The notes below the pieces were generated by a model. The model worked only from the letters and a program-made list of their open reading frames with translations. It had not been told where the DNA came from and ran no database searches. This document shows, in pieces, positions 6,567-12,910 of a stretch of DNA of 14,969 nt. The stretch is from contig JAIVYN010000071.1 of NCBI GenBank assembly GCA_048635425.1, forward strand, positions 1-14,969. Reading direction: 5' to 3'. The stretch's first letter is position 1. Each line of letters begins with the position of its first letter. This DNA comes from NIOZ-UU13 sp048635425. Lineage in GTDB: Bacteria; Planctomycetota; Phycisphaerae; Sedimentisphaerales; Anaerobacaceae. The position numbers and the translations under genes are program-made.

Positions 6567-8147
6567 ATGGAAAAAATAAAGCTTTACGATACTACCCTAC
6601 GCGATGGTATGCAGGCCGAGGGCGTCAGTTTCTCTCTCGAAGACAAGCTTGCAATCACTAAATGCCTCGACGAGCTTGGCCTCGAATATATTGAAGGGGG
6701 ATATGCGGCTTCCAATCCCAAGGAGATGCAGTTCTTTACCGAAGCCGCCAAACTGGGTTTACAGAATTCAAAAATTGCAGCGTTCGGTACTACTCGCAGA
6801 GCCGATTACGATGTCTCAGATGATGCTTCGCTGAATGCAATGCTTGCCTGCAAAACGCAGGTCGCTACTTTGGTTGGCAAAGCCTGGGACATGCATGTAA
6901 CGGACGTTCTGGGCTGTTCGCTCGATGAGAACCTTACTATTTGCGCTGAGTCTGTCGAGTATCTTAAAAATCATGGCCTGGAGACTATTTTCGACGCCGA
7001 ACACTTCTACGACGGCTACAAGCAAAATCCGGAATATGCGATGAAGGTTTTAGCTGCTGCCGCCCAGGCCGGTGCCGATGTGCTTGTGCTTTGCGATACT
7101 AACGGCGGTTCTTTAGCCGACGAGGTGTACGAAATCACGAAGACCGTCTGCGAGTATTTCAGCACGGTGGTGGTTGGGATTCACACCCATAATGATACTG
7201 ACTGTGCCACAGCCAATTGTCTGGCTGCGGTTCGAGCCGGCGCCCGGCACATCCAGGGCACAATAAACGGGCTGGGCGAACGATGCGGAAACGCAAATTT
7301 GTGCGTGGTCGTACCAAACCTTGCATTTAAGATGGGCTTTGAAGTCCTTAGCCCGGAAAAAATCAAGACCCTGACCAAGGTATCTCGCTACGTTTTTGAA
7401 ATAGGCAATTTAGCGCCGGTGATGAATATGCCATACGTTGGCGAGAGCGCCTTTGCGCATAAGGGCGGCCTGCACGTGGACGCCTTGCGAAAAAGTAAAC
7501 AAACTTATGAGCACATTACGCCTGAACTTGTAGGAAACGAAAGGCGGTTTCTTATATCTGAACTAAGCGGCAAATCAACTGTCTTGGCTGAGCTGGAAAA
7601 GGCAAAGATAGGTGAGGATAAGGAATTAGCCCGGAAGATACTCAACCGTGTTCAGGAGCTTGAGAATCAGGGCTATCAATTCGAGGCGGCAAATGCCAGT
7701 TTTGACCTGCTGGTCAAAAAGATTATGGGCACATATAAGCCGTCTTTTGAGCTTGTGAAGTATCATACAATTGTTGAGAAACGCGCCACGGGCGATATGG
7801 TTACTGAGGCAACAGTCAAACTCATTCGGCCGGACGGCGTAACCGAACATGTCGTAGGCGAGGGTGACGGCCCGGTCAATGCACTTGATGCTGCTTTGCG
7901 AAAATCGCTGGAGAATTTTTATCCCGGGATTAAAGATATTCACCTGATTGATTATAAGGTTCGAGTAGTCAATGCCAAAGCTGGAACTGCTGCCCGTGTG
8001 CGTGTAATAATTGAGTCGCGGGACAAAAGCTCTATCTGGGGCACGGTCGGCTGCTCCGAGAACATCATCGAGGCATCCTGGCAGGCCCTCGTCGATAGTG
8101 TTGAGTACAAGTTACAAAAAGACATGCGGAATAGTTATTCCTGTTGA
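6567..8147 (+). CDS. cimA: (R)-citramalate synthase
   Basis: CimA condenses pyruvate and acetyl-CoA to (R)-citramalate, the first step of the threonine-independent route to isoleucine. The 526-residue protein begins MEKIKLYDTTLRDGMQ, the HMGL/DRE-TIM barrel signature with metal ligand D13. The second metal motif is GIHTHND, with H206 and H208. DAEHFYDGYKQNPEYA and LVLCDTNGG are typical of the CimA branch (TIGR00977 style) rather than ordinary LeuA. GLGERCGNANL and HKGGLHVDA complete the barrel and linker. The C-terminal third (about 400-520) is a LeuA-type allosteric dimer domain, so isoleucine feedback is likely. The start at 6567 follows family homology; the frame stays open upstream to a TTG at 6441 but that stretch looks non-coding. 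There is no strong Shine-Dalgarno. A fragment resembling codons 485-504 recurs after the CE15 gene. Confidence 0.93.
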   Translation: MEKIKLYDTTLRDGMQAEGVSFSLEDKLAITKCLDELGLEYIEGGYAASNPKEMQFFTEAAKLGLQNSKIAAFGTTRRADYDVSDDASLNAMLACKTQVATLVGKAWDMHVTDVLGCSLDENLTICAESVEYLKNHGLETIFDAEHFYDGYKQNPEYAMKVLAAAAQAGADVLVLCDTNGGSLADEVYEITKTVCEYFSTVVVGIHTHNDTDCATANCLAAVRAGARHIQGTINGLGERCGNANLCVVVPNLAFKMGFEVLSPEKIKTLTKVSRYVFEIGNLAPVMNMPYVGESAFAHKGGLHVDALRKSKQTYEHITPELVGNERRFLISELSGKSTVLAELEKAKIGEDKELARKILNRVQELENQGYQFEAANASFDLLVKKIMGTYKPSFELVKYHTIVEKRATGDMVTEATVKLIRPDGVTEHVVGEGDGPVNALDAALRKSLENFYPGIKDIHLIDYKVRVVNAKAGTAARVRVIIESRDKSSIWGTVGCSENIIEASWQALVDSVEYKLQKDMRNSYSC

Positions 8148-8155
8148 CCGCATGT
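8122..8155 (+). terminator. Inverted repeat across the cimA stop, possible weak terminator
   Basis: ACATGCGG (8122-8129) is the perfect reverse complement of CCGCATGT (8148-8155), with an 18-nt loop containing the cimA stop codon. No T-run follows, so termination is doubtful. It may influence mRNA stability. Confidence 0.25.
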
Positions 8156-8259
8156 TTGAGAACTGTCGGGATTTATCCTAAGTAACCTGTTCCATATTAT
8201 CCGAGGAGCTGTTTCATAAAGCTACGCAAATAATAGCGGCAAAGTTGAAAAATACCTGT

Positions 8260-8340
8260 GCCTGCGCCACCTGTGCCCGCACCTGTGCTGCCCGCACAGA
8301 AAACGCGGGTACAGGTGTCGAGGCAAACACAGGTGCAGGC
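8260..8340. repeat. Two-tier GC-rich palindrome between cimA and the propeller gene
   Basis: The outer arms GCCTGC (8260-8265) plus ACCTGTG (8269-8275) pair with CACAGGT (8328-8334) plus GCAGGC (8335-8340). The inner arms ACCTGT (8281-8286) plus CCCGC (8291-8295) pair with GCGGG (8305-8309) plus ACAGGT (8311-8316). The motif ACCTGTG(C) therefore occurs repeatedly in both orientations. It lies just ahead of the preferred ATG of the next gene, where it could act as a terminator-like or translation-control structure, or simply be a repeat element. Confidence 0.65.
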
Positions 8341-8356
8341 AGATAAGGTTTCTCAG

Positions 8357-11083
8357 ATGAAACTATTTATGTATAGACAGCTAACTTGTTTCGTTTTCTT
8401 TGTTTTTGTATTGACCTTTGCCGGCAATGCCTTAGCTCAACTGCCCACGGGATGGTCTCAGCAGGATATCGGTGAGGCGAGTATAGGCGGGATTGCTTTT
8501 GAAGAAAACAATGAATGGATTGTCGGTGGAGATGGTTCGGATATCTGGTACAGCTCAGATGCTTTCAGCTATGTGTGTACAACGGCGTTGGGCGACAGTG
8601 TAATAACGGCACGCATCGTGAGCATAGAAAAGACCCATGACTGGGCCAAGGCCGGCTTGATGATTCGTGAGACCCTTGAGCCCAATTCCAAACATGCCTT
8701 TATGGCGCTGACGCCGTCTGGAGGAACAACTTTTCTGCACCGCCAATTTACCGGTCAATCCACGAATTCATCAAATAGCAGGCCGGGCAAAATCACTTTG
8801 CCCTACTGGATTAGAATTGTGCGTCAAGGCAGCACATTCACAGGCTATTATTCGGCGGATGGCATTAATTGGTTCGCCCAGCCCAACGATGAGTTTGTCT
8901 CTCCCGACCCGCAAGGCCGTAACCCGGCGACCATCGACATGCCCCAGACCGTCTATATCGGTTTGGCTGTTACATCACGCATGGACGGTGTACAGTGCAG
9001 AGCTGTGTTCGACAACGTAATCGTTGTTGATTCGAGCCAATACGTTCAGCCGGACTTGCAGATTCGCACGGACGATGAGCTCCTGTATGCCGGCGATGAT
9101 GTTTATAATGATTTAACCTTGCAGACGAAAAGCCAGGCAATTGGTGAGGGGATGGTTGCCATTTACGATATAAAGTTAGAGAACCAAAGGTTTGCATCTG
9201 ACCGTTTTATAATTACCTGCTCGGCGCCGAATGAAAGTTGGAACGTAAGTTACTTTGATACTTTGAGCCAGGCTGATATCAGCGACGCAGTAACAGGCGC
9301 CGGATGGAGCAGCCCTGTTCTGCCTTCCGGCGGCTCTATGAAACTGATACTGGAAATTACGCCCGGACCTTACATACCTGATGGCAGTGTGCTGGAAGAG
9401 CTGGTCACAGCAGTCTCTTCAAGCGACCCGAATAAAGATGACATGGTCAAAGCGGTAACGACGTTCGCAGTCTCCCTCCCCCCATCTCTTCAGGGCCGGA
9501 TATATACCATAAATGAGGATTTTGATAAAGGGACACTTATTAGCCTCGAGTATGAAACAGTTCCCGACCAATTGCAGCTTTCAACCGAGTCTACTACATT
9601 GCCGTTCATTTGGGTACCCAACTCCAATGAAGGGACAGTTTCCAAAGTTGATACAAGAAGCGGCAGAGAATTGGGCCGATATTGCACAGGGCCACGCTCA
9701 AATGGCAATCCCTCCAGAACAACGGTCGATCTATTCGGCAATTGCTGGGTAGGCAATCGCCACACCGGCACTGTGGTCAAGATAGGACTGCTGGAAAACG
9801 GACAATATATGGATCGCAACTGGAATGGCATTATTGAAACATCCCGCGACCTTGATGGAGATGGTAAAATTAGTGATGATGAAATTCTGCCCTGGGCCAG
9901 CGATGAATGTGTTATTTATGAGGTAGTGTTGATTCCGGAAGCCGAAGGGACCTACATACCAGGTCAGTATCAGGGAGCTTATACGAGCGATTCCTGGGAG
10001 GTTGGGCCGCGAGGAATTGCTGTGGACAAATCCAGCAATATTTGGGCAGGCTGTTTCAGCAGTATGATGTATTATTATATACGTGGTTCGGATGGGCAAA
10101 TATTAAAGACTATTGACGTTTCGTTGTTCAATCATACCGCTTATGGGGCTGTTGTGGATGAGAATGGTATTCTTTGGTCTTCCGGCCACGATGAGGGCCA
10201 TGTGCTGCGATTGGACCCGATGGACGATTCACTTTCTATTGTAAATGTAGGACATTTTGTTTATGGCTTGGGATTAGACAGGTTCGGACATCTTTTTGTT
10301 TCCGGATGGACAGGTTCTAAACTTTCCAGGATTAATATACAAACCGGCACGCTCGACTGGACAAAGCCCGGCGTATTTGAATCAAGAGGAGTGGCCTGTA
10401 CAGATGACGGCAATGTCTGGACTGCTGATTCCCAGCCTTGTACCGTGACTCGTTGGAGCAATGACGGCGCTAAACTACAGACCATTCCTGTTGGAAATAC
10501 TCCTACAGGCGTGGTGGTTGATGCTGACGGCAAGGTTTGGGTAGTGGATAACGGCGATGAGTATATTAACAGGATAGACCCTCAAACTAATCTGATTGAC
10601 CTTTCGAAAAGAATTGCCGGCACCAGGCACTACGGCTACAGTGATATGACTGGACTAATATCGAGAACGTTCACGACAAAAACCGGCTCATGGACGGTTG
10701 TTCACAATACTAAGGTTTTTGATTCACAATGGGGCCTGGTATCCTGGAACAGCTATGAGCCGACAGGAACCTCTTTGGCTGTTAAAGCGAGGAGCTCTAA
10801 TGACCGGCGTAGATGGTCTGTATGGGAAGATGTCAAAAACGATTCGGCCCTCTACAATACTCCGAACGGAAGATATTTGGAAATGAAAGTTACTTTTCAA
10901 AGTGCGGACGAGCAGGCCTCACCGATACTTTATGACCTGATGGTTAACCCATTACCATACTGCGGAGATTCCGAGCATCCGTACCCCTTCTCCGACCTTA
11001 ATAAGGATTGCAAAGTTGACTTCGTAGATTTCGCAATTATGGCAGCCGAGTGGCTACTTTGTACTGCCCCTGATTGTGATTAG
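8357..11083 (+). CDS. Exported beta-propeller protein with EF-hand and dockerin-type loops
   Basis: This protein has 908 residues. The start at 8357 gives a clean signal peptide (hydrophobic to residue 27, cleavage at ALA|Q). An in-frame GTG at 8258 would put 33 proline/glutamine-rich residues, translated from a palindrome, in front of it and is unlikely. Residues 28-230 resemble a DUF1349/concanavalin-like sandwich (AKAGLMIRETL, YYSADGINW). Residues about 231-380 form a beta-rich linker. About 381-750 is a propeller of NHL/SMP-30 or Vgb-lyase style, with repeated units such as GIAVDKSSNIWAG, GAVVDENGILWSSG and GVVVDADGKVWVVDNG. One propeller loop holds a canonical EF-hand, DLDGDGKISDDE (498-509). 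A further sandwich precedes the C-terminus, which carries a dockerin-type loop with ligands D880, N882, D884, D888 and D891. The likely role is surface or extracellular binding. No catalytic residues are evident and the substrate is unknown. Confidence 0.82.
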   Translation: MKLFMYRQLTCFVFFVFVLTFAGNALAQLPTGWSQQDIGEASIGGIAFEENNEWIVGGDGSDIWYSSDAFSYVCTTALGDSVITARIVSIEKTHDWAKAGLMIRETLEPNSKHAFMALTPSGGTTFLHRQFTGQSTNSSNSRPGKITLPYWIRIVRQGSTFTGYYSADGINWFAQPNDEFVSPDPQGRNPATIDMPQTVYIGLAVTSRMDGVQCRAVFDNVIVVDSSQYVQPDLQIRTDDELLYAGDDVYNDLTLQTKSQAIGEGMVAIYDIKLENQRFASDRFIITCSAPNESWNVSYFDTLSQADISDAVTGAGWSSPVLPSGGSMKLILEITPGPYIPDGSVLEELVTAVSSSDPNKDDMVKAVTTFAVSLPPSLQGRIYTINEDFDKGTLISLEYETVPDQLQLSTESTTLPFIWVPNSNEGTVSKVDTRSGRELGRYCTGPRSNGNPSRTTVDLFGNCWVGNRHTGTVVKIGLLENGQYMDRNWNGIIETSRDLDGDGKISDDEILPWASDECVIYEVVLIPEAEGTYIPGQYQGAYTSDSWEVGPRGIAVDKSSNIWAGCFSSMMYYYIRGSDGQILKTIDVSLFNHTAYGAVVDENGILWSSGHDEGHVLRLDPMDDSLSIVNVGHFVYGLGLDRFGHLFVSGWTGSKLSRINIQTGTLDWTKPGVFESRGVACTDDGNVWTADSQPCTVTRWSNDGAKLQTIPVGNTPTGVVVDADGKVWVVDNGDEYINRIDPQTNLIDLSKRIAGTRHYGYSDMTGLISRTFTTKTGSWTVVHNTKVFDSQWGLVSWNSYEPTGTSLAVKARSSNDRRRWSVWEDVKNDSALYNTPNGRYLEMKVTFQSADEQASPILYDLMVNPLPYCGDSEHPYPFSDLNKDCKVDFVDFAIMAAEWLLCTAPDCD

Positions 11084-11134
11084 GTTTCGGCTTGTAAGGC
11101 CCAATTTTCTTTTCTGAAAATCCTTGTTTGACTA

Positions 11135-11164
11135 TTGACTGCCTGGGATACGATTGATTATAAT
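11135..11164 (+). promoter_or_regulatory. Strong candidate promoter for the CE15 gene
   Basis: The -35 TTGACT (11135-11140), an 18-nt spacer and a perfect -10 TATAAT (11159-11164) precede the gene. A second TTGACT lies at 11128-11133. The expected start is about 11171, giving a short leader with GGAGG at 11185-11189. Confidence 0.65.
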
Positions 11165-11196
11165 TAGCCAATTAGTCAGGATTTGGAGGTTTTATA

Positions 11197-12570
11197 ATGT
11201 TTAATAATAAGTTACTCATAACGTTTTTGACAGTTTTCAGTGCTATTTTTTTCTCTGCTGAGGTCTTTGGTTTCAGTAACACCGCAGATAGCGGCTGGAA
11301 GGCCTCACCTAAATTAGCCGAGGCACTTATGAAACGACGCCCCGAGACCAACTATTCCGAGCAAAGAGTTCCGAAGTACACTTTGCCAAATCCATTGGTA
11401 CTCTCCGATGGAACGAAGGTGACCAATGCCAGAACATGGCGGACCAAACGTCGGCCGGAAATACTCGAGCTTTTCCGAAAATATGTCTATGGTCGCGCGC
11501 CAAAGCTGGAGCCGAAGAATATATCCTTCAAGGTCTTTGACCTGGAGCGAAATGCACTGGCCGGTTTGGCCACTCGCAAGCAGGTAACCGTGAACTTTAC
11601 CGGTAAAAAAGATGGGCCGAAGATGGACATCCTTATCTATCTGCCCAATGCGGTCAAAACGCCTGTTCCGGCCTTTGTTATCCTGAACTTTGGCGGCAAC
11701 CATACAATCAACCGCGACCCTGCTATCAAGCTCTCAGAAAACTGGATGCGCCCGGGAAGCAAAGGGGTAGTGAAAAACCGCGCTAATGAAGAATCGCGTG
11801 GTCGCGGCCGTGCGAGATTTCCGATCGAAAAGATTCTCAAACGCGGCTACGGCCTGGCAACGATTTACTATGGTGACATCGACCCGGACTTTCACGATGG
11901 TTTTAAAAATGGTGTACACCCGGTCTTTGATAAACTAATCGACGGCGAACGTCCAGCCGATGCCTGGGGCGCCATCGGCGCCTGGGCGTGGGGCCTGAGC
12001 CGGGCCATGGACTACTTTGAAACCGATGGTGACATTGATAACAAGCGTGTTGCTGTTTTGGGTCACTCACGTTTGGGCAAGACGGCCCTCTGGGCAGGAG
12101 CAAGGGACGAGCGTTTTGCCTTCGTGATTTCCAACAACTCCGGCTGCGGGGGGGCGGCGCTGAGTCGCCGGCGATTCGGGGAAACCGTCGAGCGCATTAA
12201 TAAGAGCTTTCCGCACTGGTTCTGCGAAAATTTCAAGAAATACAACGGCAAGGAAGACGACCTGCCGGTTGACCAGCATATGCTCATTGCACTGATTGCG
12301 CCGCGTCCGGTTTATGTAACCAGTGCAGATGGGGACTTGTGGGCTGACCCGCGAGGAGAATTCTTGGCGTGCAAGAATGCAGCTCCCGTTTATCGTTTGC
12401 TGGGCGTCGATGGACTGGGCGTTAGACAGATGCCCGGCCTTGACAAGTCTGTTCAGAAAGGTGCCATCGGTTATCACGTTCGTTCCGGCGGCCATAACCT
12501 TACCCAATATGACTGGCAGCAGTTTATGGATTTTGCAGATATGCATTTTGCAGCAATGGGTCGGAACTAA
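11197..12570 (+). CDS. Secreted CE15 glucuronyl-esterase-like hydrolase
   Basis: CE15 enzymes are alpha/beta-hydrolases that cut the ester between 4-O-methyl-glucuronate on xylan and lignin alcohols. The 457-residue protein has a signal peptide (MFNNKLLITFLTVFSAIFF..., cleavage near residue 25). The nucleophile motif GHSRLGK gives S291. The family block ISNNSGCGGAALSRR follows, then LPVDQHMLIALIAPRPVYV and a C-terminal histidine, H433, in SGGHNLT. At the position 23 residues after the serine, where fungal CE15 enzymes carry the catalytic glutamate, this protein has N314. The acid may instead come from the DGDLWADPRGEF segment (D378, D380, D384 or E388), as in CE15 members with a displaced acid. 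GGAGG seven bases before the ATG supports the start. The stop lies inside a segment resembling a cimA 3' end. A broader carbohydrate-esterase role is possible. Confidence 0.85.
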   Translation: MFNNKLLITFLTVFSAIFFSAEVFGFSNTADSGWKASPKLAEALMKRRPETNYSEQRVPKYTLPNPLVLSDGTKVTNARTWRTKRRPEILELFRKYVYGRAPKLEPKNISFKVFDLERNALAGLATRKQVTVNFTGKKDGPKMDILIYLPNAVKTPVPAFVILNFGGNHTINRDPAIKLSENWMRPGSKGVVKNRANEESRGRGRARFPIEKILKRGYGLATIYYGDIDPDFHDGFKNGVHPVFDKLIDGERPADAWGAIGAWAWGLSRAMDYFETDGDIDNKRVAVLGHSRLGKTALWAGARDERFAFVISNNSGCGGAALSRRRFGETVERINKSFPHWFCENFKKYNGKEDDLPVDQHMLIALIAPRPVYVTSADGDLWADPRGEFLACKNAAPVYRLLGVDGLGVRQMPGLDKSVQKGAIGYHVRSGGHNLTQYDWQQFMDFADMHFAAMGRN

Positions 12571-12633
12571 AGCTCCATCCAAGGCCCCCTCGGCTGCTCC
12601 AGGGACATCATCGAAGCATTCGAAGCATCCTAA
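12562..12633 (+). pseudogene. Relic of a citramalate/isopropylmalate-synthase 3' end
   Basis: Ignoring a 9-bp tandem duplication (TCGAAGCAT twice, 12611-12628), bases 12562-12630 align without gaps to 8019-8078 of cimA at 47 of 60 positions, in the same codon frame. The relic reads RN*SSIQGPLGCSRDIIEA..S, where cimA has RDKSSIWGTVGCSENIIEAS. The CE15 stop codon TAA occupies the place of a Lys AAA codon of cimA. The segment is therefore in frame with CE15, and read-through would add about 20 residues before the next TAA (12631-12633). Similarity ends there. Homology is inferred by eye. The source could be this cimA or a paralogue elsewhere. Confidence 0.55.
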
Positions 12634-12646
12634 CTATATTTTTTTC

Positions 12647-12676
12647 TTGACGTTAAGATAGCAAATCTGGTATAAA
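12647..12676 (+). promoter_or_regulatory. Extended -10 promoter for the leader ORF and PA14 gene
   Basis: The -35 TTGACG (12647-12652), an 18-nt spacer and the -10 TATAAA (12671-12676), preceded by TGG (extended -10), make a good promoter. Its start near 12683 would leave about 220 nt of leader before the PA14 gene. Confidence 0.6.
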
Positions 12677-12720
12677 TATAATTGGTTGGGTGTGTGGAAT
12701 CTTTAAGCTGTTCCAAATAA

Positions 12721-12744
12721 AGGAGGAGCTATAGGAGGAGCTAT
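12721..12744 (+). repeat. Perfect 12-bp tandem duplication of a Shine-Dalgarno block
   Basis: AGGAGGAGCTAT occurs twice without a gap (12721-12732 and 12733-12744), one base before the ATG at 12746. Each copy carries a full AGGAGG. The second copy lies seven bases from the start codon, the ideal spacing. Confidence 0.8.
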
Positions 12745-12745
12745 T

Positions 12746-12910
12746 ATGCAAGGCGCAGAGTTAGTTGTAACATCGACTTTGTGCTTCACAAGTGGAGGTT
12801 TTCACGTTTCAACGAAAATTTCGTATCCCGCCTCTGCGGGAACGAGTGTTTTGGTGTGTGGCCAAAGCATAATTATCTTAGCTTTTTTGAAGGAGGATTA
12901 TTATGTGTAG
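12746..12910 (+). CDS. Possible 54-residue leader ORF overlapping the PA14 gene start
   Basis: An ATG directly after the duplicated Shine-Dalgarno opens a 54-codon frame (MQGAELVVTSTLCFTSGG...) that ends at TAG 12908-12910. It overlaps the next gene's ATG (12903) by eight bases, in a different frame. That layout would allow translational coupling. The peptide resembles nothing I know and has a mildly hydrophobic C-terminal part (VLVCGQSIIILAFL). Part of it is translated from a palindromic repeat (12822-12844), which argues against a conserved protein. A regulatory leader or a chance frame are both possible. Confidence 0.3.
   Translation: MQGAELVVTSTLCFTSGGFHVSTKISYPASAGTSVLVCGQSIIILAFLKEDYYV
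12822..12844. repeat. Short CCCGC/GCGGG hairpin repeat in the PA14 leader
   Basis: TCCCGC (12826-12831) pairs with GCGGGA (12836-12841) around a CTCT loop, extended by CGT (12822-12824) and ACG (12842-12844) across a bulge. It resembles common dispersed GCGGGAACGAG-type palindromes. It lies about 60 bases before the PA14 start codon, inside the possible leader ORF. Confidence 0.5.

Noticed and set aside
8258..8356. GTG start adding 33 residues to the propeller protein
   Set aside because: The extension is a translated palindrome and would bury the signal peptide; the ATG at 8357 gives a normal export signal.
12067..12582. Minus-strand frame of 171 codons opposite the CE15 gene
   Set aside because: It is a shadow of a well-supported gene on the other strand; no recognisable domain or start signal.
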